Positions 7,662-16,181 of a DNA stretch of 64,000 nt are shown piece after piece. Source of the stretch: Rossellomorea vietnamensis (GTDB lineage: Bacteria > Bacillota > Bacilli > Bacillales > Bacillaceae_B). Where the stretch lies: NCBI RefSeq assembly GCF_008180615.1, contig NZ_VTEH01000015.1, positions 34,877-98,876 on the forward strand, read 5' to 3'. The position numbers and the translations under genes are program-made. The notes below the pieces were generated by a model, which searched no databases, was not told the DNA's origin, and saw only the letters and a program-made list of their open reading frames with translations. Each line of letters begins with the position of its first letter. Position 1 is the stretch's first letter.

Positions 7662-9167
7662 ATGAAATTTACAGTTGATAATAATGGTTTTTTAAACAAT
7701 GAACAGGAATGTATCCTTGTCGGTCTATTCAATGCCCCAGAATTTTCAGGAGAGCTTGCCGAATTGGATGAAAAGTTTGAAGGACAGTTAACGGGCTTAG
7801 TAAAATCCGGAGACCTTTCTTCTAAACTGAATACTGTTTCAAAGGTACATACTTTTGGTAAAATTCCTGCAAAGCGTCTGGTGTTTGTAGGACTTGGAAA
7901 AGCGAAAGAGCTTTCCTTCGACGAACTGAGAGAAGCAATTGGTGCTGCTTCAAAAGCAATTCAGGAAATGAAGATTTCTTCTTTCGCAGTTGCAGTAGAT
8001 ACATTGACGACCGAACAGCTTGATGCTTCTGACATTGCCCATGCTGTCAGCGAAGCGTTTACCATGGCCACATACAGATTCCCTGGGTATAAACATAAGG
8101 GAAATATCCCGGACACATTCATTAAAAACCTGACTGCCTTTTCAAAAGGTGACAGTGCTGAGATCGAGGCTGCTCTTCAAGTCGGCTATGCACATGGAAG
8201 AGGAACGAATTCTGCCCGTGCTTTGGTCAATGCGCCGGGAAATATCATCACAGCAACAAAGCTTGCGGACTATGCGGCTGAAATCGGTAAAAAGTACGAG
8301 TTTGAAGTGGAAATCCTTGAGAAGGAAGAAATGGAAAAGCTCGGAATGGGTGCCCTGCTGGCAGTCAATCAAGGTTCTGTAGAGCCTCCTAAAATGATCG
8401 TCCTGAAATATCAAGGAAGAGACGAATGGGACGATGTTATTGGTCTTGTAGGGAAAGGGATCACATTTGATACCGGCGGCTATTCCCTTAAGCCGAAGGA
8501 CGGCATCGTGGGCATGAAAACCGATATGGGAGGCGCGGCAGCTGTTCTAGGTGCAATGGAAATCATCGGTGAACTGAAGCCGGAACAAAACGTTGTGGCT
8601 GTCATTCCTTCAACAGACAACATGGTAAGCGGAAATGCATTCAAGCCGGATGATGTTATCACCGCGATGAGCGGCAAGACCATTGAAGTCCTGAACACAG
8701 ATGCAGAAGGACGCCTTGCCCTTGCTGACGGTATGACGTATGCCAAGCATCATGGAGCCAACTATCTGATTGATGTTGCCACACTGACAGGCGGCGTCAT
8801 TGTAGCTCTTGGAACGGACAAAACGGGTGCGATGACAAATGACGAAGCCCTGTTTGAACAGGTGCTGGAGGCATCGTCAGAAGCGGGAGAGTTCATCTGG
8901 CGCCTTCCTTATACGGAAAATGACAAGAAGAGAGTCAGAGGCAGCAAGATCGCTGATTTGAATAACTCGCCTGGACGCGAAGGGCATGCCATCATGGCTG
9001 GTGCATTTGTAGGGGAATTCGCTGAAGGCACTCCTTGGGTCCACCTGGATATCGCGGGAACTGCCACTTCGAAGTCCGACCATAACCTCGGACCGGCCGG
9101 TGCAACAGGTTCCATGGCACGTACACTTGCTCTGCTTGTTGAACGATTTGAGCCTGCAGAAAAATAA
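7662..9167 (+). CDS. pepA: Leucyl aminopeptidase (M17)
   Basis: Cytosolic two-metal aminopeptidase (YuiE in B. subtilis) that removes N-terminal residues from peptides. 501 residues, normal for M17. The C-terminal catalytic domain shows GKGITFDTGG at 264-273 (metal ligands K265 and D270) and the signature NTDAEGRLALADG at 345-357 (D and E ligands plus catalytic Arg). N-terminal macro-like domain covers about 1-160. ATG at 7662 behind GGAGGTG. Monocistronic, bounded by an intrinsic terminator. Confidence 0.96.
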   Translation: MKFTVDNNGFLNNEQECILVGLFNAPEFSGELAELDEKFEGQLTGLVKSGDLSSKLNTVSKVHTFGKIPAKRLVFVGLGKAKELSFDELREAIGAASKAIQEMKISSFAVAVDTLTTEQLDASDIAHAVSEAFTMATYRFPGYKHKGNIPDTFIKNLTAFSKGDSAEIEAALQVGYAHGRGTNSARALVNAPGNIITATKLADYAAEIGKKYEFEVEILEKEEMEKLGMGALLAVNQGSVEPPKMIVLKYQGRDEWDDVIGLVGKGITFDTGGYSLKPKDGIVGMKTDMGGAAAVLGAMEIIGELKPEQNVVAVIPSTDNMVSGNAFKPDDVITAMSGKTIEVLNTDAEGRLALADGMTYAKHHGANYLIDVATLTGGVIVALGTDKTGAMTNDEALFEQVLEASSEAGEFIWRLPYTENDKKRVRGSKIADLNNSPGREGHAIMAGAFVGEFAEGTPWVHLDIAGTATSKSDHNLGPAGATGSMARTLALLVERFEPAEK

Positions 9168-9177
9168 TTGGTTTAGA

Positions 9178-9210
9178 AAGCTTGTCTCTTATGGGACAGG
9201 CTTTTTTTTG
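9178..9210 (+). terminator. Intrinsic terminator after pepA
   Basis: Eleven-bp stem AAGCTTGTCTC / GGGACAGGCTT with G-T pairs, loop TTAT, then eight T. Confidence 0.9.
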
Positions 9211-9323
9211 TGGCTCTGAATAGAAAATTTTGATGAGCAGTTGACTTAGTAATCCTTTTTAACGGTTTACATGAGAGGTGCAAGATCGGTAAATCGCAGC
9301 CCAAATCATATAAAATTTACAGT

Positions 9324-9363
9324 GAAAAAGGCTTAGAGATATCAATATCTCTAAGCCTTTTTC
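9324..9363. repeat. Perfect 19-bp inverted repeat (terminator-like)
   Basis: GAAAAAGGCTTAGAGATAT and its exact complement are separated by only CA. AAAAAGG / CCTTTTT edges make it look like a bidirectional terminator, although it lies 115 bp beyond the pepA terminator and no second gene ends here. Confidence 0.8.
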
Positions 9364-9436
9364 AAAAGATAATTATATATAGAAGTTTCAGATGAAAAAA
9401 TATGAATCCAGCTCTGGGGCTATCGGTAAGCTTAAA

Positions 9437-9640
9437 ACTTAGATAAATAAGGGAAGAAAGTTCCCTTATACAAGAAATAGACCCAAAAATAGCGTAAATA
9501 GAGGAAATAGTTTCCGTTATTTACTAAAAAAACGGGCAAATGAATCATTTTGCTTTGCTTAAGGGAAAAATCTTCCCTTATTCACCCCAAAACGCTTTCC
9601 ATTCTTCATCTTAAGGGAAAAATTTTCCTTTATATATTCT
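9437..9640. repeat. Array B: AAGGGAA-n-TTCCCTTA palindrome units
   Basis: Four degenerate palindromic blocks (TAAGGGAAGAAAGTTCCCTT and variants) with the GG-run at 9451, 9501, 9563 and 9615, spacings 50, 62 and 52. Closely related to array A near 4 kb. Confidence 0.7.
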
Positions 9641-9904
9641 GAACTGTGTTGAATTCTAAGTTTAACTAGAAAATCTTGCTTATCTTAACGGGTATTCAAG
9701 AAAGGCAGAAGCAACGAAAGGTTAGAAAATATTGGAGCAGGGTATCTTAGTAATTTACCAGACTAAAGCATTGACAGCTGTGACTCTCTCTGATAGATTA
9801 GTAAAAGTATTTTAGTTCTCTACCAATTTAGCGCATTAAAGCGTTTTGTGATTCTATACTTAAAGTGAAAAAATAAAAACATCAAATGAAAGGAGTTTTT
9901 CAAC

Positions 9905-11221
9905 ATGAATGCAGTCATCGTGGCTGTCCTGGTCATGCTGATCCTCAGCTTGCTCCGCGTGAATGTCGTGTTCGCATTGGTTGCCGGAGCACTTGCTGGA
10001 GGAATGACAGGCGGTTTGGGAATAAATGAAACAGTCAGCGTATTTACGGATGGATTAGGAGGAGGCGCGAACATTGCGATCAGTTATGCCTTGCTTGGAG
10101 GATTTGCTGTCGCAATTTCATATACAGGCATTCCGAACCTGCTTGTCGATTCTGTTATCCGCTTAGTAGGCAAAGAAAAGGATTCTAGAAAAAAAGCGTT
10201 GTCTAAAGCACTAATTGTTTTTTCTATATTAATAATGGCCTGTTTTTCACAAAATCTAATACCAATTCACATTGCTTTTATACCGATCTTGATACCGCCA
10301 TTACTAAAGGTGATGACAGAGCTTGAAATAGACCGAAGAATGATAGCGTCGGTTCTGACGTTTGGATTGACGGCACCATACATCTTGCTGCCGTATGGAT
10401 TTGGGTTCATGTTTCATGAGATCATTGCCCAAAACATGGAGGCGAGCGGGCTGGCCATCTCAATGGCTGATATCCCGAAAGCGATGCTATTGCCTGCAGC
10501 AGGCCTTGTCGCCGGTTTGTTGACAGCCGTATTCTTCAGTTATCGAAAACCAAGAGAATATAAGAGAGTGGCCGAGACGAAAGCTGAAGACACAACAACC
10601 TATTCTAATAAGGCAATAGTGTTTGCACTCATTTCGATTGTGGCTGCTTTGTATGTGCAGCTGGCATTGGATTCCATGATTTTTGGCGCATTGGCGGGTA
10701 TTGCCATTCTTTATGCTTCAGGATCTGTGAAGTGGAAGGATGCTGACGGTGTCCTTACTGAAGGAATGAAAATGATGGCATTCATAGGGTTTGTCATGAT
10801 TGCCGCAAATGGTTTTGCAGCCGTTGTTCAATCGACTGGCCACGTAGATACTCTTGTAGAAGCAACATCGGATATCATCGGAGGCAATCAAGCGCTTGCT
10901 GCCTTGCTGATGCTGATAGTCGGCTTGCTTGTTACAATGGGAATCGGTTCTTCATTTGCGACAATCCCAATCATAGCCGCTATATTTGTACCGCTTGCAC
11001 TAGAGCTGGGCTTCAGTCCGTTAGCTACAATTGCATTAGTAGGTACAGCCGGAGCGCTGGGTGATGCAGGATCACCGGCATCCGATTCGACGCTCGGGCC
11101 AACGGCTGGGTTAAACGCAGACGGGCAGCATAACCACATCTGGGATACCTGTGTACCGACATTCCTGCACTTTAATATTCCAATGATTTTGTTTGGCTGG
11201 ATTGCCGCAGTAATCTTATAG
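9905..11221 (+). CDS. yuiF: NhaC/YuiF-type amino-acid or Na+/H+ antiporter permease
   Basis: Integral membrane transporter, 438 residues, with about eleven hydrophobic segments. The N-terminus MNAVIVAVLVMLILSLLRVNVV, the central NLIPIHIAFIPILIPPLL and the C-terminal GDAGSPASDSTLGPTAGLNADGQHNHIWDTCVPTFLHFN region are typical of the YuiF group, assigned to the Na+/H+ antiporter NhaC family in domain databases and generally annotated as amino-acid transport. Substrate cannot be read from sequence. ATG at 9905 behind AAAGGAG. Flanked by arrays B and C and followed by its own terminator. Confidence 0.85.
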   Translation: MNAVIVAVLVMLILSLLRVNVVFALVAGALAGGMTGGLGINETVSVFTDGLGGGANIAISYALLGGFAVAISYTGIPNLLVDSVIRLVGKEKDSRKKALSKALIVFSILIMACFSQNLIPIHIAFIPILIPPLLKVMTELEIDRRMIASVLTFGLTAPYILLPYGFGFMFHEIIAQNMEASGLAISMADIPKAMLLPAAGLVAGLLTAVFFSYRKPREYKRVAETKAEDTTTYSNKAIVFALISIVAALYVQLALDSMIFGALAGIAILYASGSVKWKDADGVLTEGMKMMAFIGFVMIAANGFAAVVQSTGHVDTLVEATSDIIGGNQALAALLMLIVGLLVTMGIGSSFATIPIIAAIFVPLALELGFSPLATIALVGTAGALGDAGSPASDSTLGPTAGLNADGQHNHIWDTCVPTFLHFNIPMILFGWIAAVIL

Positions 11222-11262
11222 GAAACTAGATCCCTTGAGAGAGTTTCCGCTATAATATTGAT

Positions 11263-11290
11263 AAAAGACCTGTCTGTTGACGGGTCTTTT
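11263..11290 (+). terminator. Intrinsic terminator after yuiF
   Basis: Twelve-bp stem AAAAGACCTGTC / GACGGGTCTTTT, loop TGTT. Confidence 0.9.
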
Positions 11291-11359
11291 GTTATGTTTT
11301 AGAGTGCGAAAACCAGGCAGCGTATATCTTATTTAAAGTCTTTGGGACCAACACAAAGT

Positions 11360-11640
11360 GCTAACCCGTAGAGTTGGTTTGCGGCCCAATATCCAGAGGC
11401 AATCCTCATCTCACTGGCCCGTAAAGTAGGTTTACGGCCCACTATCTAGAGCCAATCCTAATCTCAACGGTCCTTAAAGCAGTTTTAAGGCCCAATATCC
11501 AGAGTCAATCCTCATCTCACTGTCCCGTAAAAGTGGTTTGCGGCCCACTATCCAGAGGCAATCCTCATCTCAATGGCCCGTAAAGTAGATTTGCGGGCCA
11601 TTATCCAGAGCTAATCTAGATCTTACTGTCCTCTAAAAGC
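11360..11640. repeat. Tandem array C, 53-bp unit, GGCCCGTAA core
   Basis: Five units; the TTTGCGG-like word begins at 11378, 11431, 11484, 11537 and 11590, exactly 53 bp apart. Each unit pairs GGCCCGTAA-type and TTTGCGGCCC-type halves around a short loop, then a shared ATCCAGAG-CAATCCTCATCTCA linker. The same core appears in arrays E and H. Confidence 0.88.
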
Positions 11641-11779
11641 CCAGCCGCCACTGCCGATCTCCATAAAGCTTGCTTTCAAGAACCTGATAAACGAATTATC
11701 CCTAGTAAGCCCATGCGGATGGGATCATGTTTGCATACATAAATAATGAAGCCTTAAATAGATGAGGAGGTTTTCAATT

Positions 11780-12040
11780 ATGATGCATCCAAGATTTCAA
11801 CCGAGGAACCAGCATTTTGGACAGAGCCGGTTCGGATGGGGGTTCGGCCTTCCTTTTCTAGGAGGGGTGTTAGGCGGTGTGCTGGGCGGTGCACTTGTTA
11901 GACCCCGTTATTACAGACCGCCATTTTACGGGTATGGCTATGGATACGGATACGGCGGCCCAGGAGGCGGCTATCCTGGATATGGTTACCCGGGGTATGG
12001 AGCCCCAGGGTACGGCGGCCCAGGAGGATACCCTTATTAA
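11780..12040 (+). CDS. Gly/Tyr/Pro-rich low-complexity protein
   Basis: 86 residues from ATG 11780 with GAGGAGG nine nt upstream (an earlier in-frame ATG overlaps the RBS). N-terminal third is Phe/Gly/Arg rich (FGWGFGLPFLGGVLGGVLGG, one weak hydrophobic segment at about 22-40), followed by RPRYYRPPFYG and then a tail of GYGYG, GGPGG and YPGYG repeats to the end. No enzymatic domain. Such proteins are common in Bacillaceae as surface or spore-coat associated products, but that role is inference. Followed by a strong terminator. Confidence 0.8.
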   Translation: MMHPRFQPRNQHFGQSRFGWGFGLPFLGGVLGGVLGGALVRPRYYRPPFYGYGYGYGYGGPGGGYPGYGYPGYGAPGYGGPGGYPY

Positions 12041-12048
12041 TATGAGAA

Positions 12049-12082
12049 GGAGCTGCTCTGGATATAGAGCGGCTCCTTTTTT
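12049..12082 (+). terminator. Intrinsic terminator after Gly/Tyr-rich gene
   Basis: Eleven-bp stem GGAGCTGCTCT / AGAGCGGCTCC, six-base loop, TTTTTT. Confidence 0.9.
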
Positions 12083-12212
12083 GTTTGTGAGAATAAAATT
12101 CGGCTGCGGTACTGAAGCTGGCGGTTCCTAATGTAAAGAGAATAAACAAGACCATTTATTTTTCACTTTTGAAACATTTACTGGCAGGGGCTGAAAGGAC
12201 CACGCCTCTTTT

Positions 12213-12608
12213 TTATTTCCATCTGAGGATTATCGTCAAATGACAGCAGTCGATGTTGGCTGTCTTATTGCTGAATATAAGGGTGAACCCATCTGGATCA
12301 AATTTAATGCCTGGTGTATGTTTGACCCCGGTTCCCTTTATAATGCGGTTGAGTTCTCCCATGTTTGATTTCTGAGCTGCATCCATCAGCTTCTCTGAAA
12401 AATCTTTTGATTGAGATACCTTATCCATGATCATTTTGGCATCATCCAGGAGCGGTGTCATCTTACCGGCAGAATCCATGAATTGCTGAGGCTGGATTGG
12501 CGGATACTGGATGGGGTAGCGATTCATTGCATAGTATGGGTTAACAGGCGGCCATTTCGGCGTTTGCGGACGTTGAATGGGAGTATAGAAAGGATGATAT
12601 CTATTCAT
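12213..12608 (-). CDS. Hypothetical Pro/Tyr-rich protein, coat-protein-like layout
   Basis: 131 residues; ATG at 12608 behind GGAGGAAACGC. The N-terminal 45 residues are rich in Pro, Tyr and Gln (HPFYTPIQRPQTPKWPP), the middle is a helical segment (about 45-90), and the C-terminus ends in a compact beta-like region KFDPDGFTLIFSN...CCHLTIILRWK. I do not recognise a named family with certainty; the arrangement resembles Bacillus proteins found in spore coat or inner surface layers. It is convergent with the Gly/Tyr-rich gene and divergent from menI. Confidence 0.75.
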   Translation of the reverse strand: MNRYHPFYTPIQRPQTPKWPPVNPYYAMNRYPIQYPPIQPQQFMDSAGKMTPLLDDAKMIMDKVSQSKDFSEKLMDAAQKSNMGELNRIIKGTGVKHTPGIKFDPDGFTLIFSNKTANIDCCHLTIILRWK

Positions 12609-12733
12609 GCGTTTCCTCCTTCCAATCTGTGTACAGGCAGGTGGAGATTTTTACAGACATTTCCTGCTTCCTTAAAAATCTATATGCTTGATATTTTGTC
12701 TGTATTCTATAGCATTTATATTAGGAGGCTGAG

Positions 12734-13255
12734 ATGCCGGTTAGAAAATTTTCCGCCTCAAGGCAGCTGAATTTCGGAAACCAAATTTTAAAGAATCCTG
12801 TGATAAAAGAGGATTTTTATATAGAAGTAGAGAAAGGTAGCTTAAACAAAGAATTAGCAGGGGTGAAGAATTTGAATAACGAAAATACGCTGATCAGTGC
12901 ATTGGGAATGGAATTTATTGAACTGGGAAAAGGCAAAGTGGTGGCGACTATGCCTGTGGATGAAAGAACAAGGCAGCCTTTCGGGTACCTGCATGGAGGT
13001 GCTTCGGTTGCATTGGCCGAGACGGTTGCAAGTGTAGGGGCAGTGGAACTGATTGATTTGGAAAAAGAAATCTGCTTTGGCTTGGAAATCAACGCCAACC
13101 ATATCAGGGCGAAGAAAGATGGAATTGTGACAGCGACCGCTGAAGTGATTCACCAGGGAAAAAGTACGATGGTTTGGGATATCCGCATTACAGACGAAGA
13201 GGACAATCTGATTTGCGTATCACGTTGTACAATGGCGGTTGTACCGAAAAAATAA
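12734..13255 (+). CDS. menI: 1,4-dihydroxy-2-naphthoyl-CoA thioesterase (hotdog fold)
   Basis: Hotdog-fold thioesterase matching B. subtilis MenI (YuxO), which hydrolyses DHNA-CoA in menaquinone synthesis. The family core begins NENTLISALGMEF and contains the diagnostic QPFGYLHGGASVALAETVAS (catalytic Glu and Gly-rich turn) and LEINANHIRAKKDG; it ends SRCTMAVVPKK. Two starts are possible: ATG at 12734 with AGGAGG five nt upstream gives 173 residues; TTG at 12872 with AGGGGTGA five nt upstream gives 127, close to the usual 126. The longer coordinates are listed because its RBS is stronger; the shorter may be the mature family-type product. Adjacent NDH-2 and this gene both concern menaquinone respiration. 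Confidence 0.88.
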   Translation: MPVRKFSASRQLNFGNQILKNPVIKEDFYIEVEKGSLNKELAGVKNLNNENTLISALGMEFIELGKGKVVATMPVDERTRQPFGYLHGGASVALAETVASVGAVELIDLEKEICFGLEINANHIRAKKDGIVTATAEVIHQGKSTMVWDIRITDEEDNLICVSRCTMAVVPKK

Positions 13256-13265
13256 ACACTTTAGT

Positions 13266-13298
13266 GCGGTGAAGGGGAATATCCCTTTCACCGCTTTT
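13266..13298 (+). terminator. Intrinsic terminator after menI
   Basis: Thirteen-bp stem GCGGTGAAGGGGA / TCCCTTTCACCGC with one G-T pair, loop ATA, short TTTT. Confidence 0.85.
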
Positions 13299-13314
13299 AC
13301 GTATGTAAGAGCAT

Positions 13315-13339
13315 GTTTACCTTCTCAAGAACGGGGAAT
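13315..13339 (+). promoter_or_regulatory. SigB-like promoter of ydaT
   Basis: GTTTAC, 13-bp spacer, GGGAAT resembles the SigB consensus GTTTAA-N13-15-GGGTAT. It ends 34 bp before the ydaT start. B. subtilis ydaT is a known SigB regulon member. Confidence 0.55.
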
Positions 13340-13373
13340 TTTAATAAAAAATACGTTATGAGGAGATGATCGC

Positions 13374-13742
13374 ATGCCTTGGTCAAAGAACGACTATCCG
13401 GCTTCATGGAAAAACCTATCGTCTGATGTCAGAAATAAGGCGATCGAAATAGGCAATGCCTTGCTTCGTGAGGGATACGATGATGGAAGAGCCATTGCTA
13501 TAGCGACAGATCGGGCTGAAAAGTATGTCGATGGCGATTCTGAGGATAAACCAACGTTTCACGTGCAATCCAATGGAGATGGATGGGAATTGAAGAAGGA
13601 AGGCAGCAGCAAGTCAATCTATACGGAAGACACAAAAGAAGATCTGCTTGAAAAAGCCAAGCCTTATGTGAATGATCATGACGGCATCCTTGTCGTCCAC
13701 AAGTCGGATGGCGATGTCTCGGACACGTTATATGACAACTGA
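13374..13742 (+). CDS. ydaT: General stress protein, YdaT / DUF2188 family
   Basis: 122 residues. The N-terminal half is ChaB-like (MPWSKNDYPASWKNLSS, residues 1-55); the C-terminal half is the DUF2188 fold (FHVQSNGDGWELKKEGS...LLEKAKPYVNDHDGILVVHKSDG, about 60-118). B. subtilis YdaT has this architecture and belongs to the SigB general stress regulon; the biochemical role is unknown. ATG at 13374 with GAGGAGATG upstream, and a SigB-like promoter fits the known regulation. Bounded by a strong terminator. Confidence 0.88.
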   Translation: MPWSKNDYPASWKNLSSDVRNKAIEIGNALLREGYDDGRAIAIATDRAEKYVDGDSEDKPTFHVQSNGDGWELKKEGSSKSIYTEDTKEDLLEKAKPYVNDHDGILVVHKSDGDVSDTLYDN

Positions 13743-13747
13743 TTAAG

Positions 13748-13787
13748 AAGGGCTGCAGAACAGGGGGAATGGTTCTGCAGCCCTTTT
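13748..13787 (+). terminator. Intrinsic terminator after ydaT
   Basis: Stem AAGGGCTGCAGAAC / GTTCTGCAGCCCTT, loop AGGGGGAATG, T-rich tail. Confidence 0.9.
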
Positions 13788-14148
13788 TTATGGTCTTGAA
13801 AGCCCTGGCTATGCCGGGGGCTCAAAAGAGCTTATAACGTGGTATTAAACAAACCTCACTTCACAAAAGAATAAAGTCAGTTTCCAGACCACCTCATTCC
13901 ATCATAGAGAGAGGTAGGCCTTTTAAGGACATGAATAATTCTATATAAATTATGTGGAAAATTACCGCTTAAGCTGCTGAATAGAAATCGATATGGGTAA
14001 AGAAGCTGGGTTTTTCGCTTATGAGCAGTAAAGCCAACCCTTTTTCGTATCTTTTAAGAGAATAAGCGGAATTTCTCTGCTTAAATCTGTTTTTTATCGA
14101 GCTGCTTCTTGGAGCCTCGCCTTCGGACATGAGTGAGCGAAAAGAAGC

Positions 14149-14960
14149 CTTCTTCGCCCGGGGAGCAAGGTACATCAAAGCGGGGAAACTGAAAGATTAT
14201 GTACCTCGCCCGGGGAGCGAGGTACATCAAAGCGGAAAAACTGAAAGATCATGTACTTCGCCCAGGGAGCGAGGTACATCAAAGCGGGGAAACTGAAAGA
14301 TAATGTACCTCGCTCGGCAAGCGAGGTACATCAAACCGGAAAAACTGAAAGATAATGTACCTCGCCCGGCAAGCGAGGTACATCAAACCGGAAAAACTGA
14401 AAGATAATGTACCTCGCTCGGCAAGCCAGGTACATCAAAGCGGGGAAATTGAAAGATCATGTACTTCGCCCAGGGAGCGAGGTACATCAAAGCGGAAAAA
14501 CTGAAAGATCATGTACTTCGCCCAGGGAGCGAGGTACATCAAAGCGGGGAAACTGAAAGATAATGTACTTCGCTCAGCAAGCGAGGTACATCAAACCGGA
14601 AAAACTGAAAGATAATGTACCTCGCTCGGCAAGCGAGGTACATCAAAGCGGGGAAACTGAAAGATAATGTACTTCGCTCAGCAAGCGAGGTACATCAAAC
14701 CGGAAAAACTGAAAGATAATGTACTTCGCCCGGCAAGCGAGGTACATCAAACCGGAAAAACTGAAAGATAATGTACTTCGCTCAGCAAGCGAGGTACATC
14801 AAACCGGAAAAACTGAAAGATAATGTACCTCGCCCGGCAAGCGAGGTACATCAAACCGGAAAAACTGAAAGATAATGTACTTCGCTCAGCAAGCGAGGTA
14901 CATTAAACCGGAAAAACTAAAAGATCATGTACTTCGCCCGGGCTGTCAAGCGAGGTGCAT
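14149..14960. repeat. Tandem array D, 52-bp hairpin units (16 copies)
   Basis: GTACCTCG or GTACTTCG begins at 14201, 14253, 14305 and so on to 14929: fifteen units at exactly 52 bp without a single indel, plus a degenerate first unit at 14149. Each unit has an 11-bp palindrome ATGTACCTCGC / GCGAGGTACAT with a seven-base loop (CCGGCAA, TCAGCAA, CCAGGGA), followed by a linker CAAACCGGAAAAACTGAAAG. The C/T change in the left arm keeps a G-U pair. It occupies the convergent gap between ydaT and mrpG. No variable spacers, so it is not CRISPR. Confidence 0.95.
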
Positions 14961-15000
14961 TTACTGTCCAACAGAAAAGATTTCTATATCAACACAACAA

Positions 15001-15056
15001 AAAAATCAAGCAGTGATGGAAAGAGGAGAACCCCCTTTCCATGCTGCTTGATTTTT
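15001..15056 (-). terminator. Terminator of the mrp operon
   Basis: Thirteen-bp outer stem AAAAATCAAGCAG / CTGCTTGATTTTT with an inner GGAAAG / CTTTCC stem; T-tracts on both strands. Confidence 0.88.
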
Positions 15057-15065
15057 GTTTGGTAC

Positions 15066-15437
15066 CTACATATTTCTTTTTCTTTCTTCGTATTTCTGCT
15101 TTCCTTTTAGATCATCTCGTACACTTTTATCCCAAAGGGGGACGCCGCTGTTATAGGCGGCTCTTGAAATCAAATGTCCGGCAACAGGCGCCGTGATGAA
15201 GATAAAGATAATACCCAGGATCAGCCTTGAGTTGAAATGCCCTTCTTCCAGATAGAAGAAGAGGAAGGTGGCCAGCAGGATACACATCACTCCAAGCGTG
15301 GCGCTTTTGGATGCAGCATGGTTACGTGTGTAAACATCCGGAAGGCGGATCAGTCCGAAAGCGGTGACCAGTGTAAGGAATGATCCAACAATCAGGAAGA
15401 ACCCAATGAAAAATCTAATTATTTCGGTCATGTTCAA
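15066..15437 (-). CDS. mrpG: Mrp antiporter subunit G
   Basis: Last subunit of the heptameric Mrp Na+(Li+,K+)/H+ antiporter. 123 residues with three hydrophobic segments (about 8-28, 43-60, 67-88). The MnhG/PhaG signature FGLIRLPDVYTRNHAASKSATLGV is at residues 27-50. The charged C-terminus is cytoplasmic. The gene overlaps mrpF by 23 nt, indicating translational coupling, and ends just before the operon terminator. Confidence 0.95.
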   Translation of the reverse strand: MNMTEIIRFFIGFFLIVGSFLTLVTAFGLIRLPDVYTRNHAASKSATLGVMCILLATFLFFYLEEGHFNSRLILGIIFIFITAPVAGHLISRAAYNSGVPLWDKSVRDDLKGKQKYEERKRNM

Positions 15438-15699
15438 TGATCTCCCCTTTCTCTAAGAATTTAGAGAACGCAACTGTCCCGATAAAAGCTAGTATACCAA
15501 TCAGCAAAATGACTTCAAGAAATGAGTGAGATCGCAATACCATAGACACAAGGGCGACTATGGCAATCAAGTTAATTCCTAAGGCATCCAGTGCAACGAC
15601 TCTATCAGGAGTCGAGGGACCGACGATAACCCGATATACAAGTCCAACCATTGAAATGGAAACGGCGAGCAATGAAATCTGGATGATTGTTTGAAGCAT
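15415..15699 (-). CDS. mrpF: Mrp antiporter subunit F
   Basis: 94-residue membrane subunit with three transmembrane segments (about 4-24, 36-55, 62-82). Conserved MnhF motif VGPSTPDRVVALDALGIN at residues 27-44 contains the Asp needed for antiport. MrpF is also linked to bile acid export in B. subtilis. Overlaps mrpE by one base and mrpG by 23. Confidence 0.95.
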   Translation of the reverse strand: MLQTIIQISLLAVSISMVGLVYRVIVGPSTPDRVVALDALGINLIAIVALVSMVLRSHSFLEVILLIGILAFIGTVAFSKFLEKGEIIEHDRNN

Positions 15700-16175
15700 C
15701 AGCGGCTCACCTCCATGATTGCTTTTTCAAAAGTGTTCTTGATATCGTCGATGGCTTCGTCTACATCAGGAATATCCAGTGTATGGATGTAGAGGATTTT
15801 ATTATCAAAAGAAATATCCACCACAAGTGTTCCTGGTGTAAGAGTAATCAAATTGGCAAGCAGGGTAATCTCCCAATTTTTTGTAAGATCAGTCGGCAAA
15901 GCGAAGATACCCGGTTTAATATCCAGCTTTGGTTTAAGCAGAGTTTTCAGCACTGAAATATTGGAAAGAATCAACTCTTTTAAAAACAATAAAATCAAGC
16001 TTATGATCGCAACGACCCGTTCCATATAAAAACGGGAGTTAAAAAACCTTCTGAATGCAAAGGTAACGATCAGCCCAAGAAGATACCCAATAATGAAGGA
16101 TGTTGAAGTAAAAGAAACTTGCAAGAACATCCACAGAAAAGCAAGAAAGAAATTCAACAATATTTGAAAGGCCAT
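15699..16175 (-). CDS. mrpE: Mrp antiporter subunit E
   Basis: 158 residues: two to three N-terminal membrane segments (about 1-40 and 52-72) and a cytoplasmic C-terminal domain. MnhE-type motif LTPGTLVVDISFDNKILYIHTLD is at about 112-134. Non-enzymatic structural subunit needed for assembly of the antiporter. Starts six bases after the mrpD stop. Confidence 0.94.
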   Translation of the reverse strand: MAFQILLNFFLAFLWMFLQVSFTSTSFIIGYLLGLIVTFAFRRFFNSRFYMERVVAIISLILLFLKELILSNISVLKTLLKPKLDIKPGIFALPTDLTKNWEITLLANLITLTPGTLVVDISFDNKILYIHTLDIPDVDEAIDDIKNTFEKAIMEVSR

Positions 16176-16181
16176 TCTACA

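Noticed and set aside
13969..14178. 69-residue minus-strand protein
   Set aside because: No RBS, overlaps the start of array D, no recognisable sequence features.
14149..14960. CRISPR array
   Set aside because: The whole 52-bp unit repeats; there are no unique spacers and no cas genes in the window.
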